Source: Symsagittifera roscoffensis (taxonomy: Eukaryota > Xenacoelomorpha > Acoela > Convolutidae). From it: a stretch of DNA of 64,000 bases. Under the pieces are notes generated by a model, which was not told where the DNA came from, did not search any database, and saw only the letters and a list, made by a program, of their open reading frames with translations. Position 1 is the first letter of the stretch. Each line of letters opens with the position of its first letter. This document shows positions 33,352-47,008 of this stretch, one piece after another. The stretch covers positions 79,650,512 to 79,714,511 of the forward strand of contig NC_087064.1 in the NCBI RefSeq assembly GCF_963678635.1, given 5' to 3'. The translations under genes were made by a program, and so were the position numbers.

Positions 33352-34117
33352 ATTCTATTTATCACTTTTTAATGCCTATACACTCAATTCGATTGCTAGT
33401 GTCCTTTTGATCTGACTACTGATAATAAAAACACAACACAATAAATTCCAAAAGTTTCTATTAAATAGTGACCACGAATCCTTATGTGTTATCACAGTAC
33501 AGCGTATATACAATTTAATCACAATAATCGATTATTAGTTGTAAGATGTGAAGCTAGCACAGGATGATGATATCCGTCTACTTAAAAGATAGTGTTCTCA
33601 CTACCCAATCAAGCACAATTTTTCTTGATTCAAAACCAGAAATAACAAAATAAGAATATTTCTATAAAAAACTTATGTGTTTTGTACTTTTAGTTGGTCG
33701 CAGTACAATAGTCGAACTTGTATACAAAGAAAGAGCGTTCCCTGCGTGGTGCTGCACCAAACAGACAAAGCTTGAAGGCAGTAATTTTCCCAAGTGGGCG
33801 TCTATTGCACCCACCGAGTCCTGTGTTACCTATCTGCCTTCAGACTGCCCGAGCTAGAGCTACTAAAATCCTCAGGGCAATCTTTTCTCAAAAACGTTTT
33901 AACTTTCAGTCCACACTACTGAGTTACACACTCTTGATCAATTTAGACTTAGTGTCGCGAATGTCCGAGTTCAGACCTGCTTTGTTTTGATTCTGTTTTT
34001 TACAAAAGGCAAGTTACCAGTGCAGTCACTGGATCCCAGCCTACCTCTTAATAACCTAATACCTTCAACTACTTTCTTTTCTGTTGTCTTTTCTTAAGTT
34101 TTGACAAAATAATACCC

Positions 34118-34155
34118 CTCCGGATTGGCAAGATTGTGACCCCTCCGGATTAAAC
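34118..34155. repeat. Satellite remnant (copy 3, deleted)
   Basis: Only the first two units remain. The sequence then jumps directly to the AAACACACACGTTAAGATCG part of block D, removing about 0.8 kb that is present in the other copies. Confidence 0.7.
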
Positions 34156-34478
34156 ACACACGTTAAGATCGATTTCTCTGTAACCCGGAAGGTTATCGGC
34201 TGACGAGTTTTAAAACCTGTCCATTCACTAGTGGACGTTGTCTGAACAACTATTTTTAGTGTCCTAAATCAAAAATTTCAAAAAATATTTATTTTAAAGT
34301 GTTCTGTTTTTCCAAAAATCACGAAAATTTGGTTTTTGGTACCGAAATAGTTGCAACCACTTCTGAACTAAACTCAACCAGTTTTGCCTATTAAACTAGC
34401 TCAGTTACATTGTAACTCACTAATTTAGCGCTTTTTTCCATTTCAAAAAATATCGATATCTCAAAAATCGCGATTTGT

Positions 34479-34495
34479 GGGGGGGGGGGGGGGGG
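34479..34495 (+). repeat. Run of 17 G
   Basis: A homopolymer at a site where the other four copies have short G runs (7 at 23,273, 6 or fewer elsewhere). Replication slippage, or an assembly or sequencing artefact. Confidence 0.8.
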
Positions 34496-35440
34496 TTCAA
34501 AGTATCGCTATTTTGACCCTAAAAACCAGCCCGCTTACTGTGTTTTTCACTGAAAAACGATATAGGAGAATTAATATAGGCTGTATAAGTAATAATACTA
34601 GTAATACTATACCCCTCCGGGTTTGTTCAATATCCGAATTAAGGTGCTTAACTCGGAAATTCACAGTTCGGTGAAGGGTCACTACAGTGCAGAACTGTCG
34701 AGCCCCCACAGATTACTATCTTATTTTTTGTACCATAAGGGATACAAAACTTGTTAACGATACCCAACAGTCGACTGTTGCTGTCGTTGAGCCCCCTCTT
34801 GTCACTCCTTGTACTGCTTGCCGGATCAGTCTTCCCACTAATCCCGAGACCCTTCCGGATTGAGCGCAAATCAGCATACCCTTCCGGATTGAGCGCAAAT
34901 TAGCTTTAACGTGCTTAAATACTCAAATAACCCTACAGTACAAGCCTCACAAACGGGCCACAAAAATGATCGTAACAATCTTGATTGATATAAATGCCTG
35001 TAACAACAATATATCTATTAACAACAAACGGGAGAGTAGGATCACATCTTGTCTGGGGGGGATAATTTCTACTGATTTTCTACTGTTTTTGGTTTTTTCG
35101 GTTATTTTTTTTATGTTTTTTTTCTTGGGTACTATACTACTTTTTGTTCGGTTTCTTATATATCTTTAAGTGTTTTTGATCACTAACCTCTCAGGGAACG
35201 AGGGGACGGCCGATCCCCCCACCCTTCCTGGAACGTGAATTTTTGGTCTTAACTGGTTTAAAAAGCTATTCACGGTAATCCGGAAGGCTTCTGCGTTCCG
35301 AACTACCCTTCCGCCCCGGCGGTCAGGGCCTATTAAGGGCGTTATTATGAGCATCCGCTCGGCACGGAGTGCTCGTTAACGGTTGTGCCCGTCATGATGA
35401 TAAAAAAGAATAACACCCAGGAGCGCCATAAAGACATCTA

Positions 35441-35630
35441 TGTAACATTCGCCCGGAAGTGTGACGTCACAATTCGAATTTTTAAAATTTAAGAAATTCC
35501 GAATCCTTCAGCCTTCACGATTTGACTAATTGTCTGAATAACACTGTTAATCCTCTAAAACTGCTAATTTGGAAGGTTAGCTGATAGTCCTTCGTGATTG
35601 TCTTTTCGTCAATTCTGGTCGAATGTCACA
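35441..35630 (-). repeat. 190-bp internally deleted LTR (copy 3)
   Basis: Same length and ends as copy 1, nearly identical to it. Confidence 0.7.
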
Positions 35631-36940
35631 AACATTGCTCAACAAATTGCTTCAAAAGTAGTTCAGTATGTGGGAATTTATCTGGTCAAAATCAGCATTG
35701 CAATAACCATATGATTTAGGGACAGTAGCTTGTCCTGTGAACGTTGGGGAAAAACTTTGAAACTTTAATTTTGTTAAGATGGCATCATGATTTGGGAGAC
35801 AATTTGATTTTTCGTCTTTGCATTTTTGCAGAAGATTACTTCGGTCTTCGAATTAACAAATAGGCAATCTAGAATTCCATATGAAGCAGTTTTAAAGTTA
35901 ACTTCTTGTTGCATGTTATAATCAATCATTCGGTCAAGGAAAAGTTGAGTTTGATCACAGGTTGAGGTGTAATTGTTCCAATCAACATTCAGCATTTTGA
36001 TGTCAACATATATTATAAAGTGTTCATAATTTCGAGATAAGGCAATGATTCCGTTAAATAGTTCCAATACCTTTTCTTGGGGTATGTGATATATATTGTT
36101 CGTTGGAGATACTGCAGGGTTGTAAAAACAAATTAGCATAATTTGACGTTCATGGAAAATAAGGGAGCATGTAACAACAGCACCTTTAATAGCTTTCGTT
36201 AGAAAAATTTCTCGAGATATTAGATAGTTTTTTAGAACTCAGCCGTGCAATTAGAACTCCGCCGTGCTTTGTAACATAAATAATATATTCGCGGTCTGAT
36301 CTAAAAACTGAGTAATTAGGAAGGAAGAGTTCATTGTCAAAGAATTGGTGAGAAAGCCAGGTTTCTGTAATCATAAAGAAGTCAGGACCTAGAAGAATTG
36401 TAATGTTCAAAATTTGAATGCGTTTTTCGCAATTGATAAGGCTTCGGACGTTAAAAAGGAAACAATCGATATGTTCAGTTGTTTGGGTTGTATCTTCGAG
36501 TCAATTGGAGCAGTCAATTTCGCGCCCTTCGTATAACAATTTCAGATTGTATTTTTTCTCACATAGTTCTGTTCTGTAATAAGTTTATAGCGCTTGGTGA
36601 GTATTTGACGTTTTTTCAGCTGTTCTTCTTTGTCTAACGATCGACTTATGAAAACGTTAGTGTTGGTTTCACGATTGAACTGGCGAATTCGGTGAGCACT
36701 TGCTAGTAGTTTTTTGACAGTCCACGAGTTACTAAAGCTGACTAGAATTGATCTCGCTTTTCCATTTGGATCGTCACAGTTTCCAATCCTTCTAATGTTG
36801 GTTACAGGTTTTGTTTAGCATTTTGAAAGATGTTTATTAAGTTTATAATGTGGCAGCCAAATTTGTTTCAGATGTTTCAATTTTTTTGCAAGTTTTATAT
36901 ATTTAGAAAAAACTGTTTTTAAGTTTTTTTCAGCATTTCA
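35631..36940 (-). pseudogene. LINE ORF1 end and ORF2 endonuclease (copy 3)
   Basis: Nearly identical to copy 1, including the frame breaks. No MITE. Confidence 0.7.
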
Positions 36941-36975
36941 TTTGTCTTTTCATATGTTGCTTATCATAATCATTC

Positions 36976-37020
36976 ATTTTGTATCGCAAACGATGCGAAG
37001 CTCTGCTTGCGATACAAAAT
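36976..37020. repeat. Perfect 14-bp inverted repeat hairpin (copy 3)
   Basis: Identical to copy 1. Confidence 0.75.
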
Positions 37021-37483
37021 TGGCTTATGTGTTTCGCCTTTGTATGGACCACTTTAGTCCAGTTATGCTCGAGATAAGGTGATTGATTGAGTTAAGTTCA
37101 CACTGTCTAACGAAAACTTATAATTACTAGATGTTTCGAACACTGTTCTTGACGACGTTCGCCTGTTTTGGGTATTTAGAGACCTGGCCATGGGGGCGTT
37201 TCAATTTCTATCTAGAATGGGGGTGCGGGTATTTTGGTAGTAGTCTTTAAGCTATAACGATCCTAAAGTTCCATTTCCAAAGCGAACCACGAATTGGCTC
37301 TGGCAAATTGAGGTTTAAAAGCACAAGAGACAGTGTCCTTGGCCATTGGCTATATGGCATATTATTCGTATTCTCATAAGACTCGAGTGAACGACTGTTA
37401 AATAGGAGTAGTTACTCCTAAAATTAGTAAAATTTCAGCTTCTATGATTCGCTTTTCAGCAAAAACACTAAACTCTTTTTCAG

Positions 37484-37776
37484 GTCTACGCTTTGAACCT
37501 CTAATGGTTTTAAATTTCATTGATGACGTTGAAAGAAAAGACGAACAAAGCAAACGATTGTCTTTCTACAAAGAGTATTTCTATGAAAAACCTATGTGTT
37601 TTGTACTTTTAGTTGGTTGCAGTACAATAGTCGAACTTGTATATAAAGAAAGAGTTTTCCCTGCGTGGTGCGGCACCAAACAGACAAAGCTTGAAGGGAG
37701 TAATTTTCTCAAGTGGGCGTCTATTGCACCCACCGAGTCCTGTGTTACCTATCTGCCTTCAGACTGCCCGAGCTAG
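37484..37776 (+). pseudogene. Truncated exon fused to repeat block B (unit 2)
   Basis: Same junction as 26,246-26,538 with minor substitutions (CCTATG for CGTATG, TGCGGC for TGCTGC). Confidence 0.5.
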
Positions 37777-38032
37777 AGCTACTAAAATCCTCAGGGCAAT
37801 CTTTTCTCAAAAACGTTTTGACTTTCAGTCCACACTAATGAGTTACACACTCTTGATCAATTTAGACATAGTGTCGCGAATGTCCGAGTTCAGACCTGCT
37901 TTGTTTTGATTCTGTTTTTTACAAAAGGCAAGTTACCAGTGCAGTCACTGGATCCCAGCCTATCTCTTAATAACCTAATACCTTCAACTACTTTCTTTTC
38001 TGTTGTCTTTTCTTAAGTTTTGACAAAATAAT

Positions 38033-38270
38033 ACCCCTCCGGATTGGCAAGATTGTGACCCCTCCGGATTGACAAAAATCGGACCCCAACGGATTGGTAA
38101 AATTTCGACCCTTCCGGATTAGACCCCTCCTGTTTTTTAAAAATTCACACCCCTCCAGATTGGGACCCCTCCGGATCTGTGAAAATATAGACCCTCCGGA
38201 TTGGGACCCCTCCGTATTTGTAAAAATTTAGACCCCTCCGGATTGGGACCCCTCCGGTTTTGTAAAGATG
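38033..38270. repeat. CCCCTCCGGATTGG-type satellite (copy 4)
   Basis: Same unit order as copy 1. It is followed by block D, which breaks at about 38,572 into gag leader sequence. Confidence 0.75.
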
Positions 38271-39451
38271 GCTTCTCAGAGGCTTTCTTCATTTCCAACC
38301 GATACCCATCCGAATACAATCTCCGATGCTATTATGCTGTTTGAATCAACTAGGAAGGGTGTGTCGTCCTTCCCAAGACCCTTCCGGATTGAAATTAAGC
38401 CTCTTATTCGACGATTCACCCTAACGGTGAAGGGTCTTATCGCTAGCCTAATCTCGGCTCGACTAAGGTTTTCTCGTGCCTTTAGCCTTCCATTTTCTTC
38501 TAGAACAGCTCAAAATTGCCTTATTTGACCGTCACTACCTTTTGGTAGGGGTGTCAGGGCTTTCCAAATTTTTTGTCTCCCCATTGTCGGTCCGGGTTCG
38601 TGTGATCCTTTCCACAAAAGGGTCGATCATTGCTCTTCTCTGTTTCTCAGGTATGAATTTCCTGGAGCTATCACCTAGCTTAGGTATCCTTGACTTGTCT
38701 AGACTCATATTCTATTTATCACTTTTTAATGCCTATACACTCAATTCGATTGCTAGTGTCCTTTTGATCTGACTACTGATAATAAAAACACAACACAATA
38801 AATTCCAAAAGTTTCTATTAAATAGTGACCACGAATCCTTATGTGTTATCACAGTACAGCGTATATACAATTTAATCACAATAATCGATTATTAGTTGTA
38901 AGATGTGAAGCTAGCACAGGATGATGATATCAGTCTACTTAAAAGATAGTGTTCTCACTACCCAATCAAGCACAATTTTTCTTGATTCAAAACCAGAAAT
39001 AACAAAATAAGAATATTTCTATGAAAAACGTATGTGTTTTGTACTTTTAGTGTGTCGCAGTACAATAGTCGAACTTGTATACAAAGAAAGAGCGTTCCCT
39101 GCGTGGTGCTGCACCAAACAGACAAAGCTTGAAGGCAGTAATTTTCTCAAGTGGGCGTCTATTGCACCCACCGAGTCCTGTTTTACCTATCTGCCTTCAG
39201 ACTGCCCGAGCTAGACCTACTAAAATCCTCAGGGCAACCTTTTCTCAAAAACGTTTTGACTTTCAGTCCACACTAATGAGTTACACACTCTTGATCAATT
39301 TAGACTTAGTGTCGCGAATGTCCGAGTTCAGACCTGCTTTGTTTTGATTCTGTTTTTTACAAAAGGCAAGTTACCAGCCTATCTCTTAATAACCTAATAC
39401 CTTCAACTACTTTCTTTTCTGTTGTCTTTTCTTAAGTTTTGACAAAATAAT

Positions 39452-39688
39452 ACCCCTCCGGATTGGCAAGATTGTGACCCCTCCGGATTGACAAAAATCG
39501 GACCCCAACGGATTGGTAAAATTTCGACCCTTCCGGATTGGGACCCCTCCTGTTTTTTAAAAATTCACACCCCTCCAGATTGGGACCCCTCCGGATCTGT
39601 GAAAATATCGACCCTCCGGATTGGGACCCCTCCGTATTTGTAAAAATTTAGACCCCTCCGGATTGGGACCCCTCCGGGTTTGTAAAGA
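39452..39688. repeat. CCCCTCCGGATTGG-type satellite (copy 5)
   Basis: Same unit order as copy 2, in subunit 2 of the second period. Confidence 0.75.
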
Positions 39689-41619
39689 TGGCTTCTCAGA
39701 GGCTTTCTTAATTTCCAACCGATACCCATCCGAATACAATCTCCGATGCTATTATGCTGTTTGAATCAACTAGGAAGGGTGTGTCGTCCTTCCCAAGACC
39801 CTTCCGGATTGAAGTTAAGCCTCTTATTCGACGATTCACCCTAACGGTGAAGGGTCTTATCGCTAGCCTAATCTCGGCTCGACTAAGGTTTTCTCGTGCC
39901 TTTAGCCTTCCATTTTCTTCTAGAACAGCTCAAAATTGCCTTATTTGACCGTCACTACCTTTTGGTAGGGGTGTCAGGGCTTTCCAAATTTTTTTTTATA
40001 AAACGTGAAGGGTCTACCTTCCCGAATTGGTGAAATTGCTAAAAACAATCCTAAAAAATTTTCACGCTTCCTTTTTTTTATGATTGATGTTTCTATTAGT
40101 AAGCTCAGCTAATTGCGGATCTAATGGTATCAAGATCAACTGGATCTGTCCAGTAATTTCAAAGTTATTAATCAAAACGCGTTTTTTCTAAAGTCAAAAA
40201 ATTTCTCTCTTATAGGTTCCGCCTAACTTTTTTCCCAATTCTGTTCTTTTCGACTCAAAAATTATTGATCCGATCTCAAATGGCCTATACTCTTCTAGTT
40301 CAATGCAAAAAACCCGATCTAAAACGCTCTAGTTGAAAAAATTATGCTATTTGTACCCCTCCGGATTGATGAATCCACTAAATCAAACAGGTTAAGTTCG
40401 ATTTCTCTGTAACCCGGAAGGTTATCGGCAAACGAGTTTTAAAACCTGTTCATTCACTAGTGGACGTTGTCTGAACAACTATTTTTAGTGTCCTAAATCA
40501 AAAATTTCAAAACAAAATGTTTTTTTATAGTGTTCTGTCTATCCAAAAATCACGAAAATTTGGTTTTTGGTACCGAAATAGTTGCAACCACTTCTGAATT
40601 AAATTCAACCGGTTCTGCCAATTCAACTAGCTCAGTTACGATGTAACTCACTAATTTAGTGCTTTTTTCCATTTCAAAAAATATCGATATCTCAAAAATC
40701 GCGATTTGTGAGGGGATCAAAATATCGCTATTTTGACCCTAAAAACCGGCCCGCTTACTGTGTTTTTCACTGAAAAACGATATAGGAGTATTAAAATAGG
40801 CTGTATAAGTAATAATAAAAATAATACTATACCCCTCCGGGTTTGTTCAATATCCAAATTAAGGTGCTTAACTCGGAAATTCACAGTTCGGTGAAGGGTC
40901 ACTACAGTGCAGAACTGTCGAGCCCCCCACAGATTACTATCTTATTTTTTGTACCAAAAGGGATACAAAACTTGTTAACGATACCCAACAGTCGACTGTT
41001 GCTGTCGTTGAGCCCCCTCTTGTCACTCCTTGTACTGCTTGCCGGATCAGTCTTCCCACTAATCCCGAGACCCTTCCGGATTGAGCGCAAATCAGCAGAC
41101 CCTTCCGGATTGAGCGCAAATTAGCACAAACGGGCCACAAAAATGATCGTAACGATCCTGATTGATATAAATGCCTGTAACAACAATATATCTATCAACA
41201 ACAAATGGGAGGGTCGGATCACATCTTGTCTGGGGGGATGATTTTTTTGATTTTTTTTTTACTGTTTTTGGTTTTTTCGGTTATTTTTTTAATGTTTTTT
41301 TTCCTGGGTACTATACTACTTTTTGTTCGGTTTCTTATATATCTTTAAGTGTTTTTGGTCACTAACCTCTCAGGAAGCGAGGGGACGGCCGATCCCCCCA
41401 CCCTTCCTGGAACGTGAATTTTTGGTCTTAACTAGTTTAAAAAGCTATTCACGGTAATCCGGAAGGCTTCCGCGTTCCGAACTACCCTTCCGCCCCGGCG
41501 GTCAGGGCCTATTAAGGGCGTTATTATGAGCATCCGCTCGGCGCGGAGTGCTCGTTAACGGTTGTGCCGGTCATGATGATAAAAAAGAATAACACCCAGG
41601 AGCGCCATAAAGACATCTA

Positions 41620-41809
41620 TGTAACATTCGCCAGGAAGTGTGACGTCACAATTCGAATTTTTAAAATTTACGAAATTCCGAATCCTTCAGCCTTCACGAT
41701 TTGACTAATTGTCTGAATAACACTGTTAATCCTCTAAAACTGCTAATTCGGAAGGTTAGCTGATAGTCCTTCGTGATTGTCTTTTCGTCAATTCTGGTCG
41801 AATGTCACA
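41620..41809 (-). repeat. 190-bp internally deleted LTR (copy 4)
   Basis: Same length and ends. Shares the CCAGGAAG variant with copy 2, in line with the higher-order repeat. Confidence 0.7.
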
Positions 41810-43590
41810 AACATTGCTCAACAAATTGCTTCAAAAGGTAGTTCAGTATGTGGAAATTCATCTGGTCAAAATCAGCATTGCAATAACCATATGATTTAGG
41901 GACAGTATCTTGTTTCGTGAACGTTGGGGAAAAACTTTGAAACTTTAATTTTGTTAAGATGGCATCATGATTTGGGAGACAATTTAATTTTTCGTCTTTG
42001 CATTTTTTGCAGAAGACTACTTCGGTCTTCGAATTAAGAAATAGGCGATCTAGAATTCCATATGAAGCAGTTTTAAAGTTAACTTCTTGTTGCATGTTAT
42101 AATCGATCATTCGGTCAAGGAAAAATTGAGTTTGATCACAGGTTGAGGTGTAACTGTTCCAATCAACATTCAGCATTTTGATGTCAACATATATTATAAA
42201 GTGTTCATAATTTCGAGATATGGTAATGATTCCGTTAAATAGTTCCAATACCTTTTCTTGGGGTATGTGATATATATTGTTCGATTACGTCTCAAATGGC
42301 ATAATTCCCAAATGGCATAAAAATGAAAAATTCCCCAAATGGAATAAATTTAATGCAACAGTTGCTTTGGAAAATCGAGAAAAATTTTTTCGTGAACTAT
42401 GTGAGAAAATTAGTCAAATTGTCAATTCAAATGTTGATTGACATTTTATCGTGAAAAACTTGTAGAACTTTTTATCAAAAGCAAGAAGCATAAGCTTGCG
42501 ATTATTAATAAGCTGCTTGTGGTCAATTTTTTTTCGACAAATCTGTTGCTTAAATTTGTTTGGAAGCAATTAATTCCAAATCTTGTTCACATGCTTTCGT
42601 TCTTGACAAAATGATAGAAATAGAAATTGATAGAAAGCGCTTAAATTACAATGAAAACTTGAGGTTTATGCCATTGGGGATAAGTTTCCATTTTATGCCA
42701 TTTGGGAATTATGCCATTTGGGAAGTTATCTATTGTTCGTTGGAGATACTGCAGGGTTGTAAAAACAAACTAGCATAATTTGACGTTCATGGAAAATAAG
42801 GGAGCATGTAACAACAGCAACTTTAATAGCTTTCGTTAGAAAACTTTCTCGAAATATTAGATAGTTTTTTAGAACTCAGCCGTGCAATTAGAACTCCGCC
42901 TTGCTTTGTAACATAATTAATATATTCGCGGTCTGATCTAAAAATTGAGTAATTAAGAAGGAAGAGTTCAGTGTCAAAGAATTGGTGATAAAGCCAGGTT
43001 TCTGTAATTATAAAGAAGTCAGGACCTAGAAGAATTGTAATGTTCAAAAATTGAATGCGTTTTTCGCGATTGATAAGGCTTCGGACGTTAAAAAGGAAAC
43101 AATCGATATGTTCAGTTGTTCGGGTTGTATCGTCGACTCAATTGGATCAGTCAATTTCGCGCCCTTCGTTTGTCAATTTAAGATTGTAGCTTTTGAACTT
43201 TTCTTTCACATAGTTCTGTTCTGTAATCAGTTTATAGCGCTTGGTGAGTATTTGACGTTTTTTCAGCTGTTCTTCTTTGTCTAACGATCGACTTATGAAA
43301 ACGTTAGTGTTGGTTTCACGATTGAACTGGCGAATTCGGTGAGCACTTGCTAGTAGTTTTTTGACAGTCCACGAGTTACTAAAGCTGACTAGAATTGATC
43401 TCGCTTTTCCATTTGGATCGTCACAGTTTCCAATCCTTCTAATGTTGGTTACAGGTTTTGCTTAGCATTTTGAAAGATCTTTATTAAGTTTATAATGTGG
43501 CAGCCAAGTTTGTTTCAGATGTTTCAATTTTTTTTGCAAGTTTTATATTTTTAGAAAAAACGGTTTTTAAGTTTTTTTCAGCATTTCATT
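41810..43590 (-). pseudogene. LINE ORF1 end and ORF2 endonuclease (copy 4, with MITE)
   Basis: This copy has the longest readable ORF2 start. NVRSLINREKRIQFLNITIL leads into GPDFFIITETWL (about 43,100-42,985), the classic beginning of a CR1-like endonuclease. It is split by the MITE at 42,284-42,730. Confidence 0.7.
42284..42730. mobile_element. Foldback MITE, 447 bp (copy 2)
   Basis: Same element and same site as 29,629-30,076, with TATTGTTCG at 42,275-42,283 and 42,731-42,739. It was inherited through duplication of the whole array unit, not by a second insertion. Confidence 0.75.
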
Positions 43591-43623
43591 TGTCTTTTCA
43601 TATGTTGCTTATCATAATCATTC

Positions 43624-43668
43624 ATTTTGTATCGCAAACGATGCGAAGCTCTGCTTGCGATACAAAAT
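43624..43668. repeat. Perfect 14-bp inverted repeat hairpin (copy 4)
   Basis: Identical to copy 1. Confidence 0.75.
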
Positions 43669-44138
43669 TGGCTTACGTGTTTCGCCTTTGTATGGACCAC
43701 TTCAGTCCAGTTATGCTCGAGATAAGGTGATTGATTGGGTTAAGTTCACACTGTCTAACGAAAACTTATAATTACTAGATGTTTCGAACACTGTTCTTGA
43801 CGACGTTCGCCTGTTTTGGGTATTTAGAGACCTGGCCATGGGGGCGTTTCAATTTCTATCTAGAATGGGGGTGCGGGTATTTTGGTAGTAGTTTTTAAGC
43901 TATAACGATCCTAAAGTTCCATTTCCAAAGCGAACCACGAATTGGCTCTGGCAAATTGAGGTTTAAAAGCACAAGAGACAGTGTCCCTGGCCATTGGCTA
44001 TATAGCATATTATTCGTAATCTCATAAGATTCGAGGGAATGACTGTTAAATAGGAATAGTTATTCCTAAAATCAGTAAAATTTCAGCTTCTATGATTCGA
44101 TTTTCAGCAAAAACGCCTAACACTAAACTCTTTTTCAG

Positions 44139-44555
44139 GTCTACGCTTTGAACCTCTGATGGTTTTAAATTTCATTGATGACGTTGAAAGAAAAGACGAA
44201 CAAAGCAAACGATTGTCTTTCTACAAAGAATATTTCAATGCTCCTGATTGGAACATGGAATATGAAAAATACATCGAACGACTGAAGTTTAGACAGATGC
44301 GCAAGTTGAAAGAGCTTTCCCATTCTCCTAGATTCCGGGAGCTAACAACAGAAAAGAAAGTTCTTAGCTCTAATAATTTTTTAGCCAATGAAAGTAAAAA
44401 AAGAAGTATTGGAGTTCAATATTCAGAAGAAGTCAGTGAATACGGCAGTAGTGAACTTGAAAAAGGAGGCAAAGTAATTTTTGAAAACAATTCTAAATTG
44501 GAAAATGTCTCAGAGAAGAATTATCACATCAAAGCTCCCATTCATGATAATAAAG
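44139..44555 (+). CDS. Putative captured host exon, 417 nt (copy 2)
   Basis: Same exon with the same acceptor and donor. It differs from copy 1 by three amino-acid changes (Trp to Arg, Asn to Lys, Lys to Asn) and about two silent changes, so there is no sign that the duplicates are held by selection. Confidence 0.55.
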
Positions 44556-44704
44556 GTGAGTAAGTTATTACTCTTGTGATAAGCAAGGGTATTGCAATCG
44601 GGTTCTAGGCTTTTTTCCCATAAATAACTTTGTTCACAGTACTCATCGACTGGAGTTACCTTGGCTCATAACGTATTCAAATTTCTTGCTGTCTCCGACT
44701 CACA

Positions 44705-44758
44705 TAGCTTGGAGGTAACGAATACGCCTAGAAAGAAAAAGGTCTTAGGTTCAAATCT
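44705..44758 (+). repeat. tRNA-like A and B boxes (copy 2)
   Basis: The duplicate of 31,984-32,037 within the second array unit. The A box reads TAGCTTGGAGGTAACG and the B box is unchanged. Confidence 0.35.
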
Positions 44759-45427
44759 GCTAGGACTTGTTTTTTTTTCAAAAAGTGCCGTATGATTTTA
44801 AAATCAGGCCGAATCGAATTTTGCTTTTCACACTGGTTGTAATTTTACCAACTCGGTTTGTTTAAATTTCGTTTTTTTTTCCTCAAGTTTGTTTAGACTT
44901 AATCATTTCGGTCAATTTTATATCCACATAGTGGCCTCTTATTTTATCGTTTGATACCCGACAAAAAGTTTCGTGTTCTGAGGGAAGGCGGACTCAACTT
45001 TTTTATTAAGAATTTTTTCGACATTAAGGGCTTCAGATGTTTTTTTTTGTATTGTTACCGCGTGATCAATTTGGTTTCGATGCTATTTTTGATTTATATT
45101 GCCTTGGCATGTTTATTTTTCAAAACTATCTTCATTCATTTTGATAGAGTGGTTGTTTGTATAGTTATAAAACATCGATATTACTTTTTTTGCTGAAGAT
45201 TTTTCGGCTTGAGATTTCGCTCTCGGTGGGCGCGTGCCCATGACGCTATGAAAAGTCATAATGAGGGGGTAGGGGTCCCGGTGCGTGAATTGCATTTGGT
45301 CTTTTTTTACCCATAACCGTTTTTATGGAGTGAACGTGTTCAAAAAATCTCCGCTTTAATTTCCAGATCTTTTTGCATGCGACACTAGAGTTTGAAAATA
45401 CGATTAGTTTGTTATTGCCGTTTTGTT

Positions 45428-46040
45428 ACTCACAAAGTCTCTTGACTGGCCTGATGTGTTTGTGGTTTTGCTTATTGTCCTCACTACACCAAATTGGTCC
45501 ATGGTACCAGTCCCTCTGTCGGTGTATGCTTCATTCTCCTGAGTCGAACTATTGAGGCTGACCTGAGATCCAAAGTCAGCTTGCTCTTCATCGTCCTCTT
45601 CTTCTTCCTGGGATTCACCTTCATCGCCTGTACCCACTCCCATGGTGATTGGAATGGTGTTTCCAAAAGTGTTCTTCACTCTTTCTGAAAACGATGAGGA
45701 TGTTGCCTGTTTCTCCGTCACGCCTGCCATCATGGTATTGTCTGTGGGAGATCTTCTAGTTGCCACAATTTCAGTAGAGATTAGATTCACTCGCGAGCCT
45801 TCTGTTTCCTCTCCCCTCCGGTCCATGTTTTTCCTGATTCTCATCCATGGCCTGGTCCGGATGGACCTCCTTTTCTAGCATTGCATTTCGCTCTTCTGAG
45901 GACTTTTGACTCACTTGTCGGTCCGGGTTCGTGTGATCCTTTCCACAAAAGGGTCGGTCATTGCTCTTCTCTGTTTCTCAGGTATGAATTTCCTGGAGCT
46001 ATCAACTAGCTTAGGTATCCTTGACTTGTCTAGACTCATA
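45428..46040 (-). pseudogene. Gag N-terminus without the LINE insertion (copy 3)
   Basis: As 32,706-33,351, but with an internal deletion near 45,912 that removes about 40 bp of the N-terminal coding part. The junction at 45,428 is the same as at 32,706. Confidence 0.65.
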
Positions 46041-46787
46041 TTCTATTTATCACTTTTTAATGCCTATACACTCAATTCGATTGCTAGTGTCCTTTTGATC
46101 TGACTACTGATAATAAAAACACAACACAATAAATTCCAAAAGTTTCTATTAAATAGTGACCACGAATCCTTATGTGTTATCACAGTACAGCGTATATACA
46201 ATTTAATCACAATAATCGATTATTAGTTGTAAGATGTGAAGCTAGCACAGGATGATGATATCAGTCTACTTTAAAGATAGTGTTCTCACTACCCAATCAA
46301 GCACAATTTTTCTTGATTCAAAACCAGAAATAACAAAATAAGAATATTTCTATGAAAAACGTATGTGTTTTGTACTTTTAGTTGGTCGCAGTACAATAGT
46401 CGAACTTGTATACAGAGAAAGAGCGTTCCCTGCGTGGTGCTGCACCAAACCGACAAAGCTTGAAGGCAGTAATTTTCTCAAGTGGGCGTCTATTGCACCC
46501 ACCGAGTCCTGTTTTACCTATCTGCCTCCAGACTTCCCGAGCTAGACCTACTAAAATCCTCAGGGCAACCTTTTCTCAAAAACGTTTTGACTTTCAGTCC
46601 ACACTAATGAGTTACACACTCTTGATCAATTTAGACTTAGTGTCGCGAATGTCCGAGTTCAGACCTGCTTTGTTTTGATTCTGTTTTTTACAAAAGGCAA
46701 GTTACCAGCCTATCTCTTTATAACCTAATACTTTCAACTACTTTCTTTTCTGTTGTCTTTTCTTAAGTTTTGACAAAATAATACCCC

Positions 46788-47008
46788 TCCGGATTGGCAA
46801 GATTGGGACCCCTCTGGATTGACAAAAGTCGAACCCCAACGGATTGGTAAAACTTCGACCCCTCCGGATTGGGACCCCTCCTGTTTTTTAAAATTTCACA
46901 TCCCTCCAGATTGGGGCCCCTCGGGATCTGTGAAAATTTAGACCCCTCCGGATTTGTAAAAATTTAGACCCCTCCGGATTGGGACCCCTCCGGGTTTGTA
47001 AAGATGGC
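46788..47008. repeat. CCCCTCCGGATTGG-type satellite (copy 6)
   Basis: The most diverged and slightly shorter copy, missing one or two units in the middle. It lies in the third period. Confidence 0.75.

Larger units (their letters stand above)
32706..45427. repeat. Higher-order tandem repeat, unit 2 (12,722 bp)
   Basis: The second period has the same order as unit 1. It starts at the truncated gag fragment (minus strand 33,351-32,706), whose junction with the preceding block is identical to that at 45,428. It differs in lacking the satellite and about 0.8 kb after 34,150 in its first subunit, and in having an extra insertion of about 1.45 kb. There block D breaks at about 38,572 and jumps back into gag leader and block B before subunit 2 begins at about 39,030. 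Confidence 0.75.
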
